Below are positions 18,141 to 26,693 of a DNA stretch of 64,000 nt, one piece after another. Every line of letters begins with the position of its first letter. The first letter of the stretch is position 1. Both the position numbers and the translations under genes were made by a program. Below the pieces are notes generated by a model. That model was not told the DNA's origin. It did no database searches and saw only the letters and a list, made by a program, of their open reading frames with translations. Source of the DNA: Vibrionaceae bacterium (GTDB lineage: Bacteria > Pseudomonadota > Gammaproteobacteria > Enterobacterales > Vibrionaceae); contig JAAEZQ010000009.1 in NCBI GenBank assembly GCA_018222805.1, forward strand, positions 1 through 64,000. The letters run 5' to 3'.

Positions 18141-19043
18141 ATGTTACAAGCTCAAACGGCTATCGTGCCAGAAGCAGGACCATTTGCACTTTACACTCAA
18201 CTAAAAATAAACCAAAACCGTGACAACGTATTGGCGAAACTTAAAGCGCTTCCAAAGCTGGTTGAAGAGCTAAATAACAGCCAGCCAGGTGCTGATCTCA
18301 CACTGTCCATCGCATTCACAAAAGCATTCTGGCAGCACCTAAATGTTGATGCACCTGAAGAGCTAATTGACTTTCCGCAACTTGGTGAGGGGGACACCGT
18401 TGCTCCAGCGAGCGATGTTGACGTATTAATTCACTGCCACTCAACTCGTCACGATTTACATTTTTACCTACTGCGTAAGTTCCTGACAGATACAGCAGAA
18501 GATGTCACTGTTGTTGATGAAACGTATGGCTATCGTTATCTAGATTCCCGTGATATGACAGACTTTATCGACGGCACAGAGAACCCAGAAGGCGAAGCTC
18601 GAGCTGAGGTTGCCTTGATTAAAGAAGGCCCGTTTGCGGGGGGGAGCTACGTGATGGCTCAGCGTTTCGAACACAACCTTCCTGCATGGAACCGTTTGAA
18701 CGTAAAAGCGCAAGAGAAAGTGATTGGCCGTACTAAGCCAGATTCTGTTGAGTTGGATGATGTGCCAGCTGCATCTCACGTTGGTCGTGTCGATATTAAA
18801 GAAGAAGGTAAAGGTCTTAAAATCGTTCGTCATAGCTTGCCATACGGTACAGTAACTGGTGCACATGGGCTGTTGTTTATCTGCTATTGTAATACACTGC
18901 ATAACATCAAAGTGATGCTGGAGAGCATGTACGGTGTCACTGATGGTAAGACTGACCAGCTTCTGCGCTTTACTAAAGCCGTTACTGGCGCGTACTTCTT
19001 CGCTCCATCTCAGGTAATGCTGGCGGAGCTGGCTATCAAATAA
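18141..19043 (+). CDS. yfeX: Dyp-type heme peroxidase (YfeX)
   Basis: A 300-residue cytoplasmic heme protein. The distal GXXDG-type motif is FIDGTENP with Asp144. The proximal heme ligand is His213 in AASHVGRVD, and Arg230 in [10 protein letters not shown] fits the distal Arg. Substrate oxidation with peroxide is established for YfeX; a proposed deferrochelatase role is disputed. The ribosome site GAGG sits inside a tiny GAGGaaaCCTC hairpin just before the ATG, which could dampen translation. Confidence 0.93.
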   Translation: MLQAQTAIVPEAGPFALYTQLKINQNRDNVLAKLKALPKLVEELNNSQPGADLTLSIAFTKAFWQHLNVDAPEELIDFPQLGEGDTVAPASDVDVLIHCHSTRHDLHFYLLRKFLTDTAEDVTVVDETYGYRYLDSRDMTDFIDGTENPEGEARAEVALIKEGPFAGGSYVMAQRFEHNLPAWNRLNVKAQEKVIGRTKPDSVELDDVPAASHVGRVDIKEEGKGLKIVRHSLPYGTVTGAHGLLFICYCNTLHNIKVMLESMYGVTDGKTDQLLRFTKAVTGAYFFAPSQVMLAELAIK

Positions 19044-19063
19044 ACCTAAGTTGCTGCTTTTCC

Positions 19064-19089
19064 AAACCCTCCATACTGGAGGGTTTTTT
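19064..19089 (+). terminator. Terminator after yfeX
   Basis: AACCCTCCA pairs perfectly with TGGAGGGTT around a three-base loop, followed by a T run. It separates the peroxidase gene from the flagellar locus. Confidence 0.92.
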
Positions 19090-19142
19090 GTCTCTTCATT
19101 GTTATTTTTTTGCTTCCTATCTTATCTTGTTTCCCAAAACGC

Positions 19143-19169
19143 TAAACCTTCCACATATCTGGCCGATAA
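19143..19169 (+). promoter_or_regulatory. Sigma-28 promoter of flaF
   Basis: TAAA, a 15-base spacer, then GCCGATAA: a perfect match to the FliA consensus. It ends 35 bases before the GTG start of flaF. Confidence 0.85.
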
Positions 19170-19204
19170 ATATTCAATACTTCATTGTTTTGGAGCACAT
19201 ATTT

Positions 19205-20338
19205 GTGGCTATCACCGTTAATACCAATGTTTCAGCTCTGGTTGCACAGCGTCATTTAACCAACGCAACCGACATGCTGAGCCAATCCATGGAGCGTTTG
19301 TCTTCAGGGAAGCGTATTAACAGCGCAAAAGATGATGCCGCAGGTCTGCAAATCTCTAATCGCTTACAAGCGCAGATGAGTGGTTTGGATGTCGCAGTGC
19401 GCAATGCGAATGATGGTGTTTCTATCATGCAGACCGCAGAAGGGGCAATGAATGAAGTCACCAACATTATGCAGCGTATGCGAGATCTTTCCTTGCAGTC
19501 AGCGAATGGTTCAAACAGTAAAGCAGAGCGTATTGCGCTGCAAGAAGAAGTCAGTGCATTGAATGACGAGTTGAACCGTATCGCTGAAACCACCTCGTTT
19601 GGTGGACGAAAGCTGCTTAACGGCACTTTTGGTAAATCATCATTTCAGATTGGTTCAGCGTCAGGGGAAGCGGTACAAATTGAACTGAAATCCATGCGTT
19701 CGGATGGCTTAGAGATGGGTGGGTTCAGTTACATATCACGAGGAAGAGCTGATACCAATTGGAAAGTTAAGAGTGATGCAAACGCACTTAACATGTCTTT
19801 TACTAACCGATTAGGTGAAACGGAACAAATCCACATTCACGCTAACACCGGCGATGACATTGAAACCTTAGCCACCTACATAAATGGTCAAACCGACAAA
19901 GTTTCTGCTTCAGTGAATGAAGAGGGGCAACTACAGATCTTTATGGCTGGCAAAGAAACCTCTGGCACGATTTCGTTCTCAGGTAATCTGGCAAACGAGT
20001 TAGATTTGGGACTGAAAGGTTATCAAGCCGTCGATAACGTCGATATCACCAGCGTTGGTGGGGCGCAGCAAGCGGTGGCGGTTCTGGATACGGCGATGAA
20101 GTATGTCGATAGTCATCGTGCCGAGCTCGGTGCTTATCAAAATCGCTTTAACCATGCGATAAATAATTTAGATAATATTCATGAGAATCTTGCGGCTTCC
20201 AATAGTCGAATCTTAGACACGGACTATGCCAAAGAAACCACACAGATGGTCAAACAGCAGATCTTGCAACAGGTCAGCACCTCTATTCTTGCTCAAGCGA
20301 AACAAGCACCAAATCTTGTTTTGTCTTTGCTTGGCTAA
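19205..20338 (+). CDS. flaF: Polar flagellin FlaF
   Basis: Flagellin of 377 residues. The N-terminal D0/D1 region begins [17 protein letters not shown] and carries the [21 protein letters not shown] segment. The C-terminal D1/D0 ends [16 protein letters not shown]. The start is GTG at 19205 with GGAG nine bases upstream; an upstream in-frame extension to 19088 is not flagellin-like. It is the first of three tandem flagellins, and its order before flaB and flaA matches V. parahaemolyticus flaF. Exported by the flagellar T3SS as one of several sheathed-filament subunits. Confidence 0.9.
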   Translation: MAITVNTNVSALVAQRHLTNATDMLSQSMERLSSGKRINSAKDDAAGLQISNRLQAQMSGLDVAVRNANDGVSIMQTAEGAMNEVTNIMQRMRDLSLQSANGSNSKAERIALQEEVSALNDELNRIAETTSFGGRKLLNGTFGKSSFQIGSASGEAVQIELKSMRSDGLEMGGFSYISRGRADTNWKVKSDANALNMSFTNRLGETEQIHIHANTGDDIETLATYINGQTDKVSASVNEEGQLQIFMAGKETSGTISFSGNLANELDLGLKGYQAVDNVDITSVGGAQQAVAVLDTAMKYVDSHRAELGAYQNRFNHAINNLDNIHENLAASNSRILDTDYAKETTQMVKQQILQQVSTSILAQAKQAPNLVLSLLG

Positions 20339-20489
20339 TGTCGTCTCCCTAAAATTCAGAAAAAACAGCCTGTATCGACAGGTGAAAAAGAAGCTTTAGA
20401 GAAAATTTAGCGTTTTTTTGCTTTTTTATCTATTTCGTCACGATCGCCCCTAAAAGTGAACTTTTTATAAAAAAATCGAAGATTTTCCC

Positions 20490-20516
20490 TAAAGAAATCA
20501 GATTGTGCGTCGTTAA
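20490..20516 (+). promoter_or_regulatory. Sigma-28 promoter of flaB
   Basis: TAAA, 15 bases, then GTCGTTAA (six of eight match GCCGATAA). Transcription would start about 20523, giving a leader of about 75 bases with the hairpin at 20543-20565. Confidence 0.7.
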
Positions 20517-20542
20517 TAAAAGTAACTTTGAGAGAACTACTT

Positions 20543-20565
20543 GGTTTTCCGAGACGTCGGAAACC
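20543..20565 (+). promoter_or_regulatory. 5' leader hairpin of flaB
   Basis: GGTTTTCCGA pairs with TCGGAAACC (one bulged T) around a GACG loop. It lies entirely within the predicted untranslated leader, 32 bases before the flaB ATG. It could stabilise the message or control translation; no regulator is known to me. Confidence 0.6.
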
Positions 20566-20597
20566 GCTACACCGGAAAATCAATTGGAGAAATCACC

Positions 20598-21731
20598 ATG
20601 GCAGTGAATGTAAACACAAACGTATCAGCGATGACCGCTCAGCGTTACCTAAACAATGCAAACTCAGCTCAACAAACGTCTATGGAGCGTCTGTCTTCAG
20701 GCTTTAAGATCAATAGCGCAAAAGATGATGCTGCTGGTCTTCAAATCTCGAACCGTTTGAATGTACAAAGCCGTGGCTTGGATGTGGCTGTTCGTAACGC
20801 GAATGATGGTATCTCAGTTGCACAAACTGCTGAAGGTGCGATGAACGAGACAACCAATATTCTGCAACGTATGCGTGATTTGTCACTTCAATCTGCAAAC
20901 GGTTCTAACTCAAAAGCAGATCGTGTTGCGATTCAGGAAGAAGTGACTGCACTGAACGACGAGCTTAATCGTATCGCAGAAACCACCTCTTTTGGCGGTA
21001 ACAAGCTTCTTAATGGTACATATGGCACCAAATCGTTCCAAATCGGCGCAGACAATGGTGAAGCAGTCATACTTGAACTGAAAGATATGCGTTCTGACAA
21101 CAAAATGATGGGTGGCGTGAGTTACCAAGCTGAAAATGGCAAAGGTAAAGACTGGAACGTATCTGCGGATAAATCAGATCTGAAAATCAGCCTGACAGAC
21201 AGCTTTGGTCAAGAGCAAGAAATTTCGATTAATGCAAAAGCAGGCGATGATATTGAAGAGCTGGCAACGTACATCAACGGTCAAACTGATCTGGTAAAAG
21301 CATCAGTCAATGAAGATGGCAAGTTGCAAGTCTTTGCTGGTAACAACAAAGTGGATAGTGAACTGTCATTCTCTGGCGGACTATCTGGTGAATTAGGTCT
21401 GGATGAAGGTAATAAAGTAACGGTTGATTCTATTGATGTAACGTCAGTAGGCGGAGCGCAAGAATCAGTAGCAATCCTTGATGCCGCTCTGAAATACGTA
21501 GATAGCCATCGCGCAGAGTTAGGTGCATTCCAAAACCGTTTCAGCCACGCGATCAACAACCTGGATAACATTAACGAGAACGTGAATGCGTCGAAGAGCC
21601 GTATTAAAGATACCGACTTCGCTAAAGAAACGACAGAAATGACCAAATCTCAAATTCTATCGCAAGCGTCAAGCTCAATTCTTGCGCAAGCGAAACAAGC
21701 GCCAAACTCAGCGCTAAGTCTACTAGGTTAA
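20598..21731 (+). CDS. flaB: Polar flagellin FlaB
   Basis: Flagellin of 377 residues with the standard ends [17 protein letters not shown] and [16 protein letters not shown]. Variable D2-like sequence fills about residues 175-275. The ATG at 20598 has GGAGAAA upstream. The frame stays open back to a TTG at 20541, but the extension has no flagellin homology. It is preceded by a sigma-28 site and followed by a strong terminator, so it is monocistronic. Confidence 0.9.
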   Translation: MAVNVNTNVSAMTAQRYLNNANSAQQTSMERLSSGFKINSAKDDAAGLQISNRLNVQSRGLDVAVRNANDGISVAQTAEGAMNETTNILQRMRDLSLQSANGSNSKADRVAIQEEVTALNDELNRIAETTSFGGNKLLNGTYGTKSFQIGADNGEAVILELKDMRSDNKMMGGVSYQAENGKGKDWNVSADKSDLKISLTDSFGQEQEISINAKAGDDIEELATYINGQTDLVKASVNEDGKLQVFAGNNKVDSELSFSGGLSGELGLDEGNKVTVDSIDVTSVGGAQESVAILDAALKYVDSHRAELGAFQNRFSHAINNLDNINENVNASKSRIKDTDFAKETTEMTKSQILSQASSSILAQAKQAPNSALSLLG

Positions 21732-21782
21732 TATCTAGCAGAAACCAGAACCTCATTGGCTCGTGGTGAGAGATGAGCGAGT

Positions 21783-21808
21783 AAACCCAGCTTCGGCTGG
21801 GTTTTTTT
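21783..21808 (+). terminator. Terminator after flaB
   Basis: AACCCAGC pairs with GCTGGGTT around a TTCG tetraloop and continues into seven T residues. Confidence 0.95.
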
Positions 21809-21910
21809 CTATCTGTGGACAGTACTCTTATGGACGACTTGGCGACATTAGATAGAAGTCACACTTCGCTAAGTAGAGGAAAGTAATCGTAAAAAAAAGG
21901 TAAAATCACC

Positions 21911-21937
21911 TAAAGGATATGTCTTGATCGCCGTTAC
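21911..21937 (+). promoter_or_regulatory. Sigma-28-like promoter of flaA
   Basis: TAAA, 15 bases, then GCCGTTAC (six of eight match GCCGATAA). No -24/-12 box with correct spacing was found upstream of flaA. A sigma-54 flaA promoter, as in V. cholerae, is therefore not supported here. Predicted start of transcription is near 21944. Confidence 0.65.
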
Positions 21938-21956
21938 AGGGATTGAGAGAAATGAG

Positions 21957-21992
21957 ATGTACCTAAGTGAGGTGAGAGACATGAAGGTACAT
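21957..21992 (+). promoter_or_regulatory. 5' leader hairpin of flaA
   Basis: ATGTACCT (21957-21964) pairs perfectly with AGGTACAT (21985-21992) around a 20-base loop. The loop holds a GAGGT ribosome site and the ATG of a mini-ORF. The structure is in the predicted leader, 26 bases before the flaA start. Confidence 0.6.
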
Positions 21993-22007
21993 TCACAAAA
22001 GCCTTAA
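21981..22007 (+). other. Possible 8-codon leader peptide upstream of flaA
   Basis: ATG at 21981 opens an ORF reading MKVHSQKP and stopping at TAA 22005-22007. GAGGT at 21969-21973 is seven bases before the ATG, ideal spacing. The stop codon is the first part of TAAGGAG, the ribosome site of flaA. Translating ribosomes would open the leader hairpin and end exactly on the flaA ribosome site, which suggests coupling. Short ORFs arise by chance, so this is only a candidate. Confidence 0.4.
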
Positions 22008-22018
22008 GGAGATCAACT

Positions 22019-23149
22019 ATGGCGATTAACGTTAATACTAACGTTTCTGCAATGACCGCACAGCGTTACCTGAATCAGGCCGCTGATGGTCAACAAAAAT
22101 CAATGGAGCGCTTGTCTTCGGGTTATAAAATTAATAGCGCGAAAGACGATGCTGCGGGTCTACAGATTTCAAACCGTTTGAACGCTCAAAGCCGTGGCCT
22201 GGATATGGCGGTGAAAAACGCCAACGACGGTATTTCTGTTGCACAGGTTGCTGAAGGTGCAATGAATGAATCGTCTAATATCCTGCAACGTATGCGTGAC
22301 CTGTCACTTCAGTCTGCAAACGGCTCTAACTCAAAAGCAGAACGTGTCGCGATTCAGGAAGAAGTGACGTCGCTAAACGATGAGCTAAACCGTATTGCGG
22401 AAACCACATCTTTTGGTGGTAACAAGCTTCTGAACGGCACTTTCGGTACACAGTCTTTCCAAATCGGCGCGGACTCAGGTGAAGCAGTCATGCTTTCTAT
22501 CAGCAACCTGCGTTCTGATACTTCTGCAATGGGTGGTAAGAGCTACGCTGCAGAAGAAGGCAAAGATGCATCTTGGGCTGTCGGTGAAAAAACTCAGCTT
22601 AAAATGAGTTATACCAACACGCACGGTGAAGAGAAAGAGCTAACTATCAACGCAAAACAAGGCGATGATATTGAACAGCTGGCGACTTACATCAATGGTC
22701 AAAATGACGATGTGAAAGCATCCGTTGGCGAAGATGGTAAGCTGCAAGTATTTGCATCTTCTCAGAAAGTAACAGGAGAAGTTGAATTCTCAGGCAACCT
22801 CGCTGGTGAGATTGGTTTCGGTGATGCCAAAGACGTAACGGTTCAAGACATCGACGTTACAACGGTAGCTGGCTCTCAAGAGGCTGTGGCTGTTATCGAT
22901 GGTGCGCTTAAGTCAGTGGATAGCCAGCGTGCGTCTCTTGGTGCTTTCCAAAATCGATTCAATCATGCGATCAATAACTTAGACAACATTAATGAAAACG
23001 TTAATGCATCTAAGAGCCGTATTAAAGATACTGACTACGCGAAGGAAACAACGGCAATGACTAAGTCGCAAATCCTTCAGCAAGCGAGTACTTCTATCTT
23101 GGCGCAAGCGAAGCAGTCACCATCTGCAGCGCTAAGCTTGTTGGGCTAA
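22019..23149 (+). CDS. flaA: Polar flagellin FlaA
   Basis: Flagellin of 376 residues starting [17 protein letters not shown] and ending [16 protein letters not shown]. By position (third, directly before flaG) and by the [22 protein letters not shown] stretch it is FlaA, the major polar flagellin in related vibrios. TAAGGAG eight bases before the ATG is a strong ribosome site. The leader carries a hairpin and a mini-ORF. Confidence 0.92.
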   Translation: MAINVNTNVSAMTAQRYLNQAADGQQKSMERLSSGYKINSAKDDAAGLQISNRLNAQSRGLDMAVKNANDGISVAQVAEGAMNESSNILQRMRDLSLQSANGSNSKAERVAIQEEVTSLNDELNRIAETTSFGGNKLLNGTFGTQSFQIGADSGEAVMLSISNLRSDTSAMGGKSYAAEEGKDASWAVGEKTQLKMSYTNTHGEEKELTINAKQGDDIEQLATYINGQNDDVKASVGEDGKLQVFASSQKVTGEVEFSGNLAGEIGFGDAKDVTVQDIDVTTVAGSQEAVAVIDGALKSVDSQRASLGAFQNRFNHAINNLDNINENVNASKSRIKDTDYAKETTAMTKSQILQQASTSILAQAKQSPSAALSLLG

Positions 23150-23166
23150 TTAGGCTGGTTTAGTCA

Positions 23167-23185
23167 AACGATAGACCCTATCGTT
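23167..23185 (+). other. Stable hairpin between flaA and flaG
   Basis: AACGATAG pairs perfectly with CTATCGTT around an ACC loop, 18 bases after the flaA stop. There is no T tract, so it looks more like an RNA-stabilising or processing hairpin than a terminator. It could protect the 3' end of flaA message relative to flaG. Confidence 0.5.
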
Positions 23186-23212
23186 AGCTCATAAGTTGGA
23201 AGGGAGATTGTC

Positions 23213-23647
23213 ATGGAAATAGCCTCCTACACATCGAACATCCAGTCTTACGGTGCAGAGGATGGCATCAAAGTTGCTAGTAAAAATGGCTATGGCATAG
23301 GCGTGCCGGACCCAGCAAGTTCAGTCGGTGATATTTCTCTGCAACAAGTGAAAGGCACCGAGCGCGATTTCTCTGTTCAAGCTGCTATCAAAATGGCGGA
23401 AAACCGTCAGGTTTTGAACAGAGAAGAACGTGAAAAAATGGTTGCACAAATGAATGAGTTTGTGACATCCATAAACAAGGGAGTGGCGTTTCGCGTGGAT
23501 GAAGAGTCCGGCAGAGACGTGGTGACGATTTACGAAGCCAAAACTGGTGACGTGATTCGTCAAATTCCTGATGAGGACATGCTGGTCGTTTTGCGTCGCC
23601 TAGCTGAGCACACAGCTAACAGCGGTTTGTTAGTTGAAAAAGTGTAA
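23213..23647 (+). CDS. flaG: Flagellar protein FlaG
   Basis: A 144-residue protein of the FlaG family. The conserved C-terminal domain (about residues 70-140) includes VAFRVDEESGRDVVTIYEAKTG and VIRQIPDEDML. FlaG affects filament length in several bacteria; its mechanism is unresolved. It lies between flaA and fliD, and GGAAGGGAG precedes the ATG. Confidence 0.9.
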   Translation: MEIASYTSNIQSYGAEDGIKVASKNGYGIGVPDPASSVGDISLQQVKGTERDFSVQAAIKMAENRQVLNREEREKMVAQMNEFVTSINKGVAFRVDEESGRDVVTIYEAKTGDVIRQIPDEDMLVVLRRLAEHTANSGLLVEKV

Positions 23648-23668
23648 GTCGTTTTTAGAGGTGATTTA

Positions 23669-25675
23669 ATGAGTTTAGGCCCGTTGGGGATGTCTGGTGG
23701 CATGGATATTAATTCCATGGTCAGCAAAATTGTCGATGCCGAGCGTGTACCAAAGCAGCAGCGCATCAACAATGAACGCACGACGATAGATGCCAGCATC
23801 AGCGCCTATGGGCGACTCAGAGAATCGCTGGATACGATGAAAAACCTCATGGTGAACTTTCGTCAGGAGAAAGCTTTTGCTGCCCGGACGGTTGAGACCA
23901 CGGACGATAAGATCGTATCTGCCACCGCAACTACCGATGCTATAGCTGGTAAGTATGCTATCGATGTGTTGCAGCTTGCACAAAGCCATAAAGTTGCGTC
24001 TGACGTTTTACCAGAAGACGCAAAGTTTGGTCCGGGTAAGCTGCATATTTCGCTTGGTGAAGACAGCTTTAACATCAATGTCCGTTCAAGATCTCAGCTC
24101 GTAGATGTCGTGCGTAACATTAATGGCGCGAGAGACAACATCGGCGTACGTGCTTCGCTTATTAACGATGCAGAAGGCCCACGCCTTATCCTTGCCTCTA
24201 ATCACTCCGGTAAGGACCATCAAATTAAAATCACTGTGGATGCTGAGCAAGGTAGCCCACTAAAGAAATTCGCTTACCAAACACTGGAAGACAGAGTACG
24301 AGCTTTGGAAGAAGCACGTGCTGCGGCCGAAGAAGTGTTAGGTCCTTTGCAGACTCAACCACCACTGGATTCTGTCTTATTGGATGAGAGCGGCAATCCT
24401 CTACCACCGGAAATGCAATCTGCCGAAGGGAAACCAGAGGCTAAGCAAAACGGTGCTTCTAATGAGCCGGTTTCTGCGTCTGGTGCTGCTGCAGCCAAAG
24501 CGGGCCAAGACGCGCTCGATAAAGCGAGAGAACGTGCAAGTTGGCGTCCAGAAGATCGTATTCCTGGTTGGACTGAAACAGCCTCAGGCACCTTACTTGA
24601 TTCTTACCAAGAGCCAGAACTGGATCTGGACGAAAAGGCGATTGAAAAAGCGCCTGATGTTCCGGGTTGGAGTAATGCCGCATCTGGCACGCTGACCGAC
24701 TCTTATGTCACCACCAAAGAAGTCCAGCAAAAGCTTGATCAAGAAAAAGCGCAAATCGAGCAGAAAATTGCCGATGAAAAGCAGGATCTTGATGCAAAAG
24801 TAGCGCGCGGTGAACTGACGGAAGAGCAAGCGAAGCAAATCCATCGGTCTAAGCTCGATCCTGAAGAGCGTGCGCGACTCGAAAAAATAGACGCTGCCGA
24901 AGCCAAATTTGCGCACGCCCAATCTATGTTTGAAGATTATAGTGGCATGACCGAAGTTCAGGCAGGGCAGGACTCTGTCGTGTTACTAGACGGCGTTGCG
25001 AGACTTTCGAGTCATAACAACGTCATTGAAGATGCCATAGAGGGCGTAGATCTCACATTGAAAGGGAAGTCTGAACCTAATCAAACTCCGGCCGAAATTG
25101 GCGTTGAATATGACCGTCAGGGTGTTCGTAGCGATATAGAAAACTTTGTGGCGGCTTACAATTCGTTTTATCAAACCTCTCAGGCACTAGCGAGCGTCGA
25201 CCCGCTAACCGGGCAAAAAGGCCCCTTATCGGGGGATAGTACAGTAAGAAGCGCTGACGCCAGACTTAAATCGGTGTTTTCTTCTCAAATAGACAAAGCG
25301 CCAGAAAACCTCAAGTCACTCACAGAATTTGGTATCACCACGACACGACAGGGGACGCTCGAAATTAACTACGACATGCTTGATCGTCAGTTGAACAACA
25401 ACTTCAACGAGCTAGAAATGTTCTTTGGTGGTAACACTGGTTTCGCGAAACGAATCGAAGATGCTATCCACGGCATAACGGGTATTACCGGAAGTATTCG
25501 TACCCGAGAAAAAAGCCTTACAGAACAGAATTACCGTTTAAATGATGATCAAACCACCCTCGATCGCCGTATGGAGAGCTTGGAGAAACGTACCCACGCA
25601 AAGTTTTCCGCCATGCAAGATGCAACGGGCAAGATGCAAGGTCAATTAGGCGCATTAATGAGTGCTCTGGGCTAA
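23669..25675 (+). CDS. fliD: Flagellar filament cap protein FliD (HAP2, FlaH)
   Basis: A 668-residue cap protein that folds incoming flagellin at the filament tip. The N-terminal FliD_N region is about residues 5-105 (GGMDINSMVSKIVDAERVPK). The C-terminal FliD_C region is about 425-660. Between them is a long Glu/Lys/Ala-rich, probably coiled-coil insert (about 210-420) that makes it longer than enterobacterial FliD. The insert holds a repeated motif: PGWTETASGTLLDSY (298-313) and PGWSNAASGTLTDSY (331-346). FlaI and FliS genes follow. Confidence 0.92.
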   Translation: MSLGPLGMSGGMDINSMVSKIVDAERVPKQQRINNERTTIDASISAYGRLRESLDTMKNLMVNFRQEKAFAARTVETTDDKIVSATATTDAIAGKYAIDVLQLAQSHKVASDVLPEDAKFGPGKLHISLGEDSFNINVRSRSQLVDVVRNINGARDNIGVRASLINDAEGPRLILASNHSGKDHQIKITVDAEQGSPLKKFAYQTLEDRVRALEEARAAAEEVLGPLQTQPPLDSVLLDESGNPLPPEMQSAEGKPEAKQNGASNEPVSASGAAAAKAGQDALDKARERASWRPEDRIPGWTETASGTLLDSYQEPELDLDEKAIEKAPDVPGWSNAASGTLTDSYVTTKEVQQKLDQEKAQIEQKIADEKQDLDAKVARGELTEEQAKQIHRSKLDPEERARLEKIDAAEAKFAHAQSMFEDYSGMTEVQAGQDSVVLLDGVARLSSHNNVIEDAIEGVDLTLKGKSEPNQTPAEIGVEYDRQGVRSDIENFVAAYNSFYQTSQALASVDPLTGQKGPLSGDSTVRSADARLKSVFSSQIDKAPENLKSLTEFGITTTRQGTLEINYDMLDRQLNNNFNELEMFFGGNTGFAKRIEDAIHGITGITGSIRTREKSLTEQNYRLNDDQTTLDRRMESLEKRTHAKFSAMQDATGKMQGQLGALMSALG

Positions 25676-25678
25676 TCA

Positions 25679-25984
25679 ATGCAAAGCGAACTTATTGAAA
25701 TTAACCATTTGGATCAACGTATTAGCCAAGAACTGCAAAAAGTCGATATTAACGCTGAAGAAATTCTTCGTTTGGTCGATATCAGAGAAAGCTTATTGCA
25801 AAACTTGCTGCCAATGGTTCAGAAAAATCCGTTGGTTAAGCAAGAAATAGAGTGGCAAGATTTGCTCGCTCGTACCCAAAGTATTGCTGAGCTGATGCAA
25901 TTAGAAACATCAAAGGTTGCAAAAGAGCTGCACAAATTGCGCTATGGCCAACGCTCGCTTCAGCAGTACAAAAAGTTTATTTAG
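25679..25984 (+). CDS. flaI: Flagellar protein FlaI (FliT-like chaperone candidate)
   Basis: A 101-residue, wholly helical-looking protein starting three bases after the fliD stop. By position it is FlaI of vibrios. Between fliD and fliS this is where FliT-type chaperones occur, so a role in binding FliD is a reasonable inference. No catalytic motif. Confidence 0.75.
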   Translation: MQSELIEINHLDQRISQELQKVDINAEEILRLVDIRESLLQNLLPMVQKNPLVKQEIEWQDLLARTQSIAELMQLETSKVAKELHKLRYGQRSLQQYKKFI

Positions 25985-25996
25985 AAGAGGATTACT

Positions 25997-26407
25997 ATGC
26001 GCGGATCTTTGCAAGCATACAAAAAGGTATCAGTCGACAGCCAGCTAAGCGCGGCTTCTCCGCACAAAGTCATTCAAATGCTAATGGCTGGTGCAATTGA
26101 GCGCCTAATTCAAGGTAAAGCAGCCATGCAAGCAGGTAACATTCCAGTAAAAGGTGAACGCTTAGGTAAAGCGCTAGACATTATCATCGCGCTGCGCAGC
26201 TGTTTGTCGATGGATGATGGGGGCGACATTGCCTCAAACTTAGATTCACTTTATGAATTTATGATTACTCAAATTTCTGCGGCTAATCATAAAAATGATC
26301 CACAATCTATTGATGATGTTATCGATATTATTCGAGAGATAAAATCAGCGTGGGATCAGATTCCAACTGAGTTTCATAACTTAACGGCCGAAGAGGTCGG
26401 TATTTAA
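25997..26407 (+). CDS. fliS: Flagellin export chaperone FliS (FlaJ)
   Basis: A 136-residue helical protein that binds the flagellin C-terminus before export. The family opening is seen (AYKKVSVDSQLSAASPHKVIQMLM), with the conserved Tyr near residue 8. AGAGGA precedes the ATG. It ends the flaG-fliD-flaI-fliS run, followed by a strong terminator. Confidence 0.92.
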   Translation: MRGSLQAYKKVSVDSQLSAASPHKVIQMLMAGAIERLIQGKAAMQAGNIPVKGERLGKALDIIIALRSCLSMDDGGDIASNLDSLYEFMITQISAANHKNDPQSIDDVIDIIREIKSAWDQIPTEFHNLTAEEVGI

Positions 26408-26541
26408 CAATTAAAACAAAATGTTATATTGACCTGAATATATATTAAACAAATATGCAATAAGTTGTGCAGTAAGGTCACAATAACACCCAGAGCTCTC
26501 GATTGCTTGGTTGCCTTATTTTTATATTCAAATAAAATAAG

Positions 26542-26569
26542 AGCCATTAGTAGCCCTAATGGCTTTTTT
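26542..26569. terminator. Terminator between fliS and flrA
   Basis: AGCCATTAG pairs perfectly with CTAATGGCT around a five-base loop, followed by a T run and preceded by an A-rich stretch. It isolates flrA from the filament genes. The rest of 26408-26693 is AT-rich and shows no other element. Confidence 0.9.
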
Positions 26570-26693
26570 GTTGCTGATTTTCCTATGTCTCTCGTGCGTT
26601 GAGTGTGGCGTTTCCGCCTCTCTAAACACTCATCTGAGCTAATCAAGGTTTGGCCGCAACACACCCCCAAAATAAAGGCAATCATTCTTAGTT

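Noticed and set aside
19088..19204. N-terminal extension of flaF to 19088
   Set aside because: It would start inside the yfeX terminator and span the sigma-28 promoter; flagellin homology begins exactly at GTG 19205.
19205..23149. Three similar flagellin genes as a recent duplication or assembly artefact
   Set aside because: The copies differ throughout the variable centre and in their leaders; tandem paralogous flagellins are normal in vibrios.
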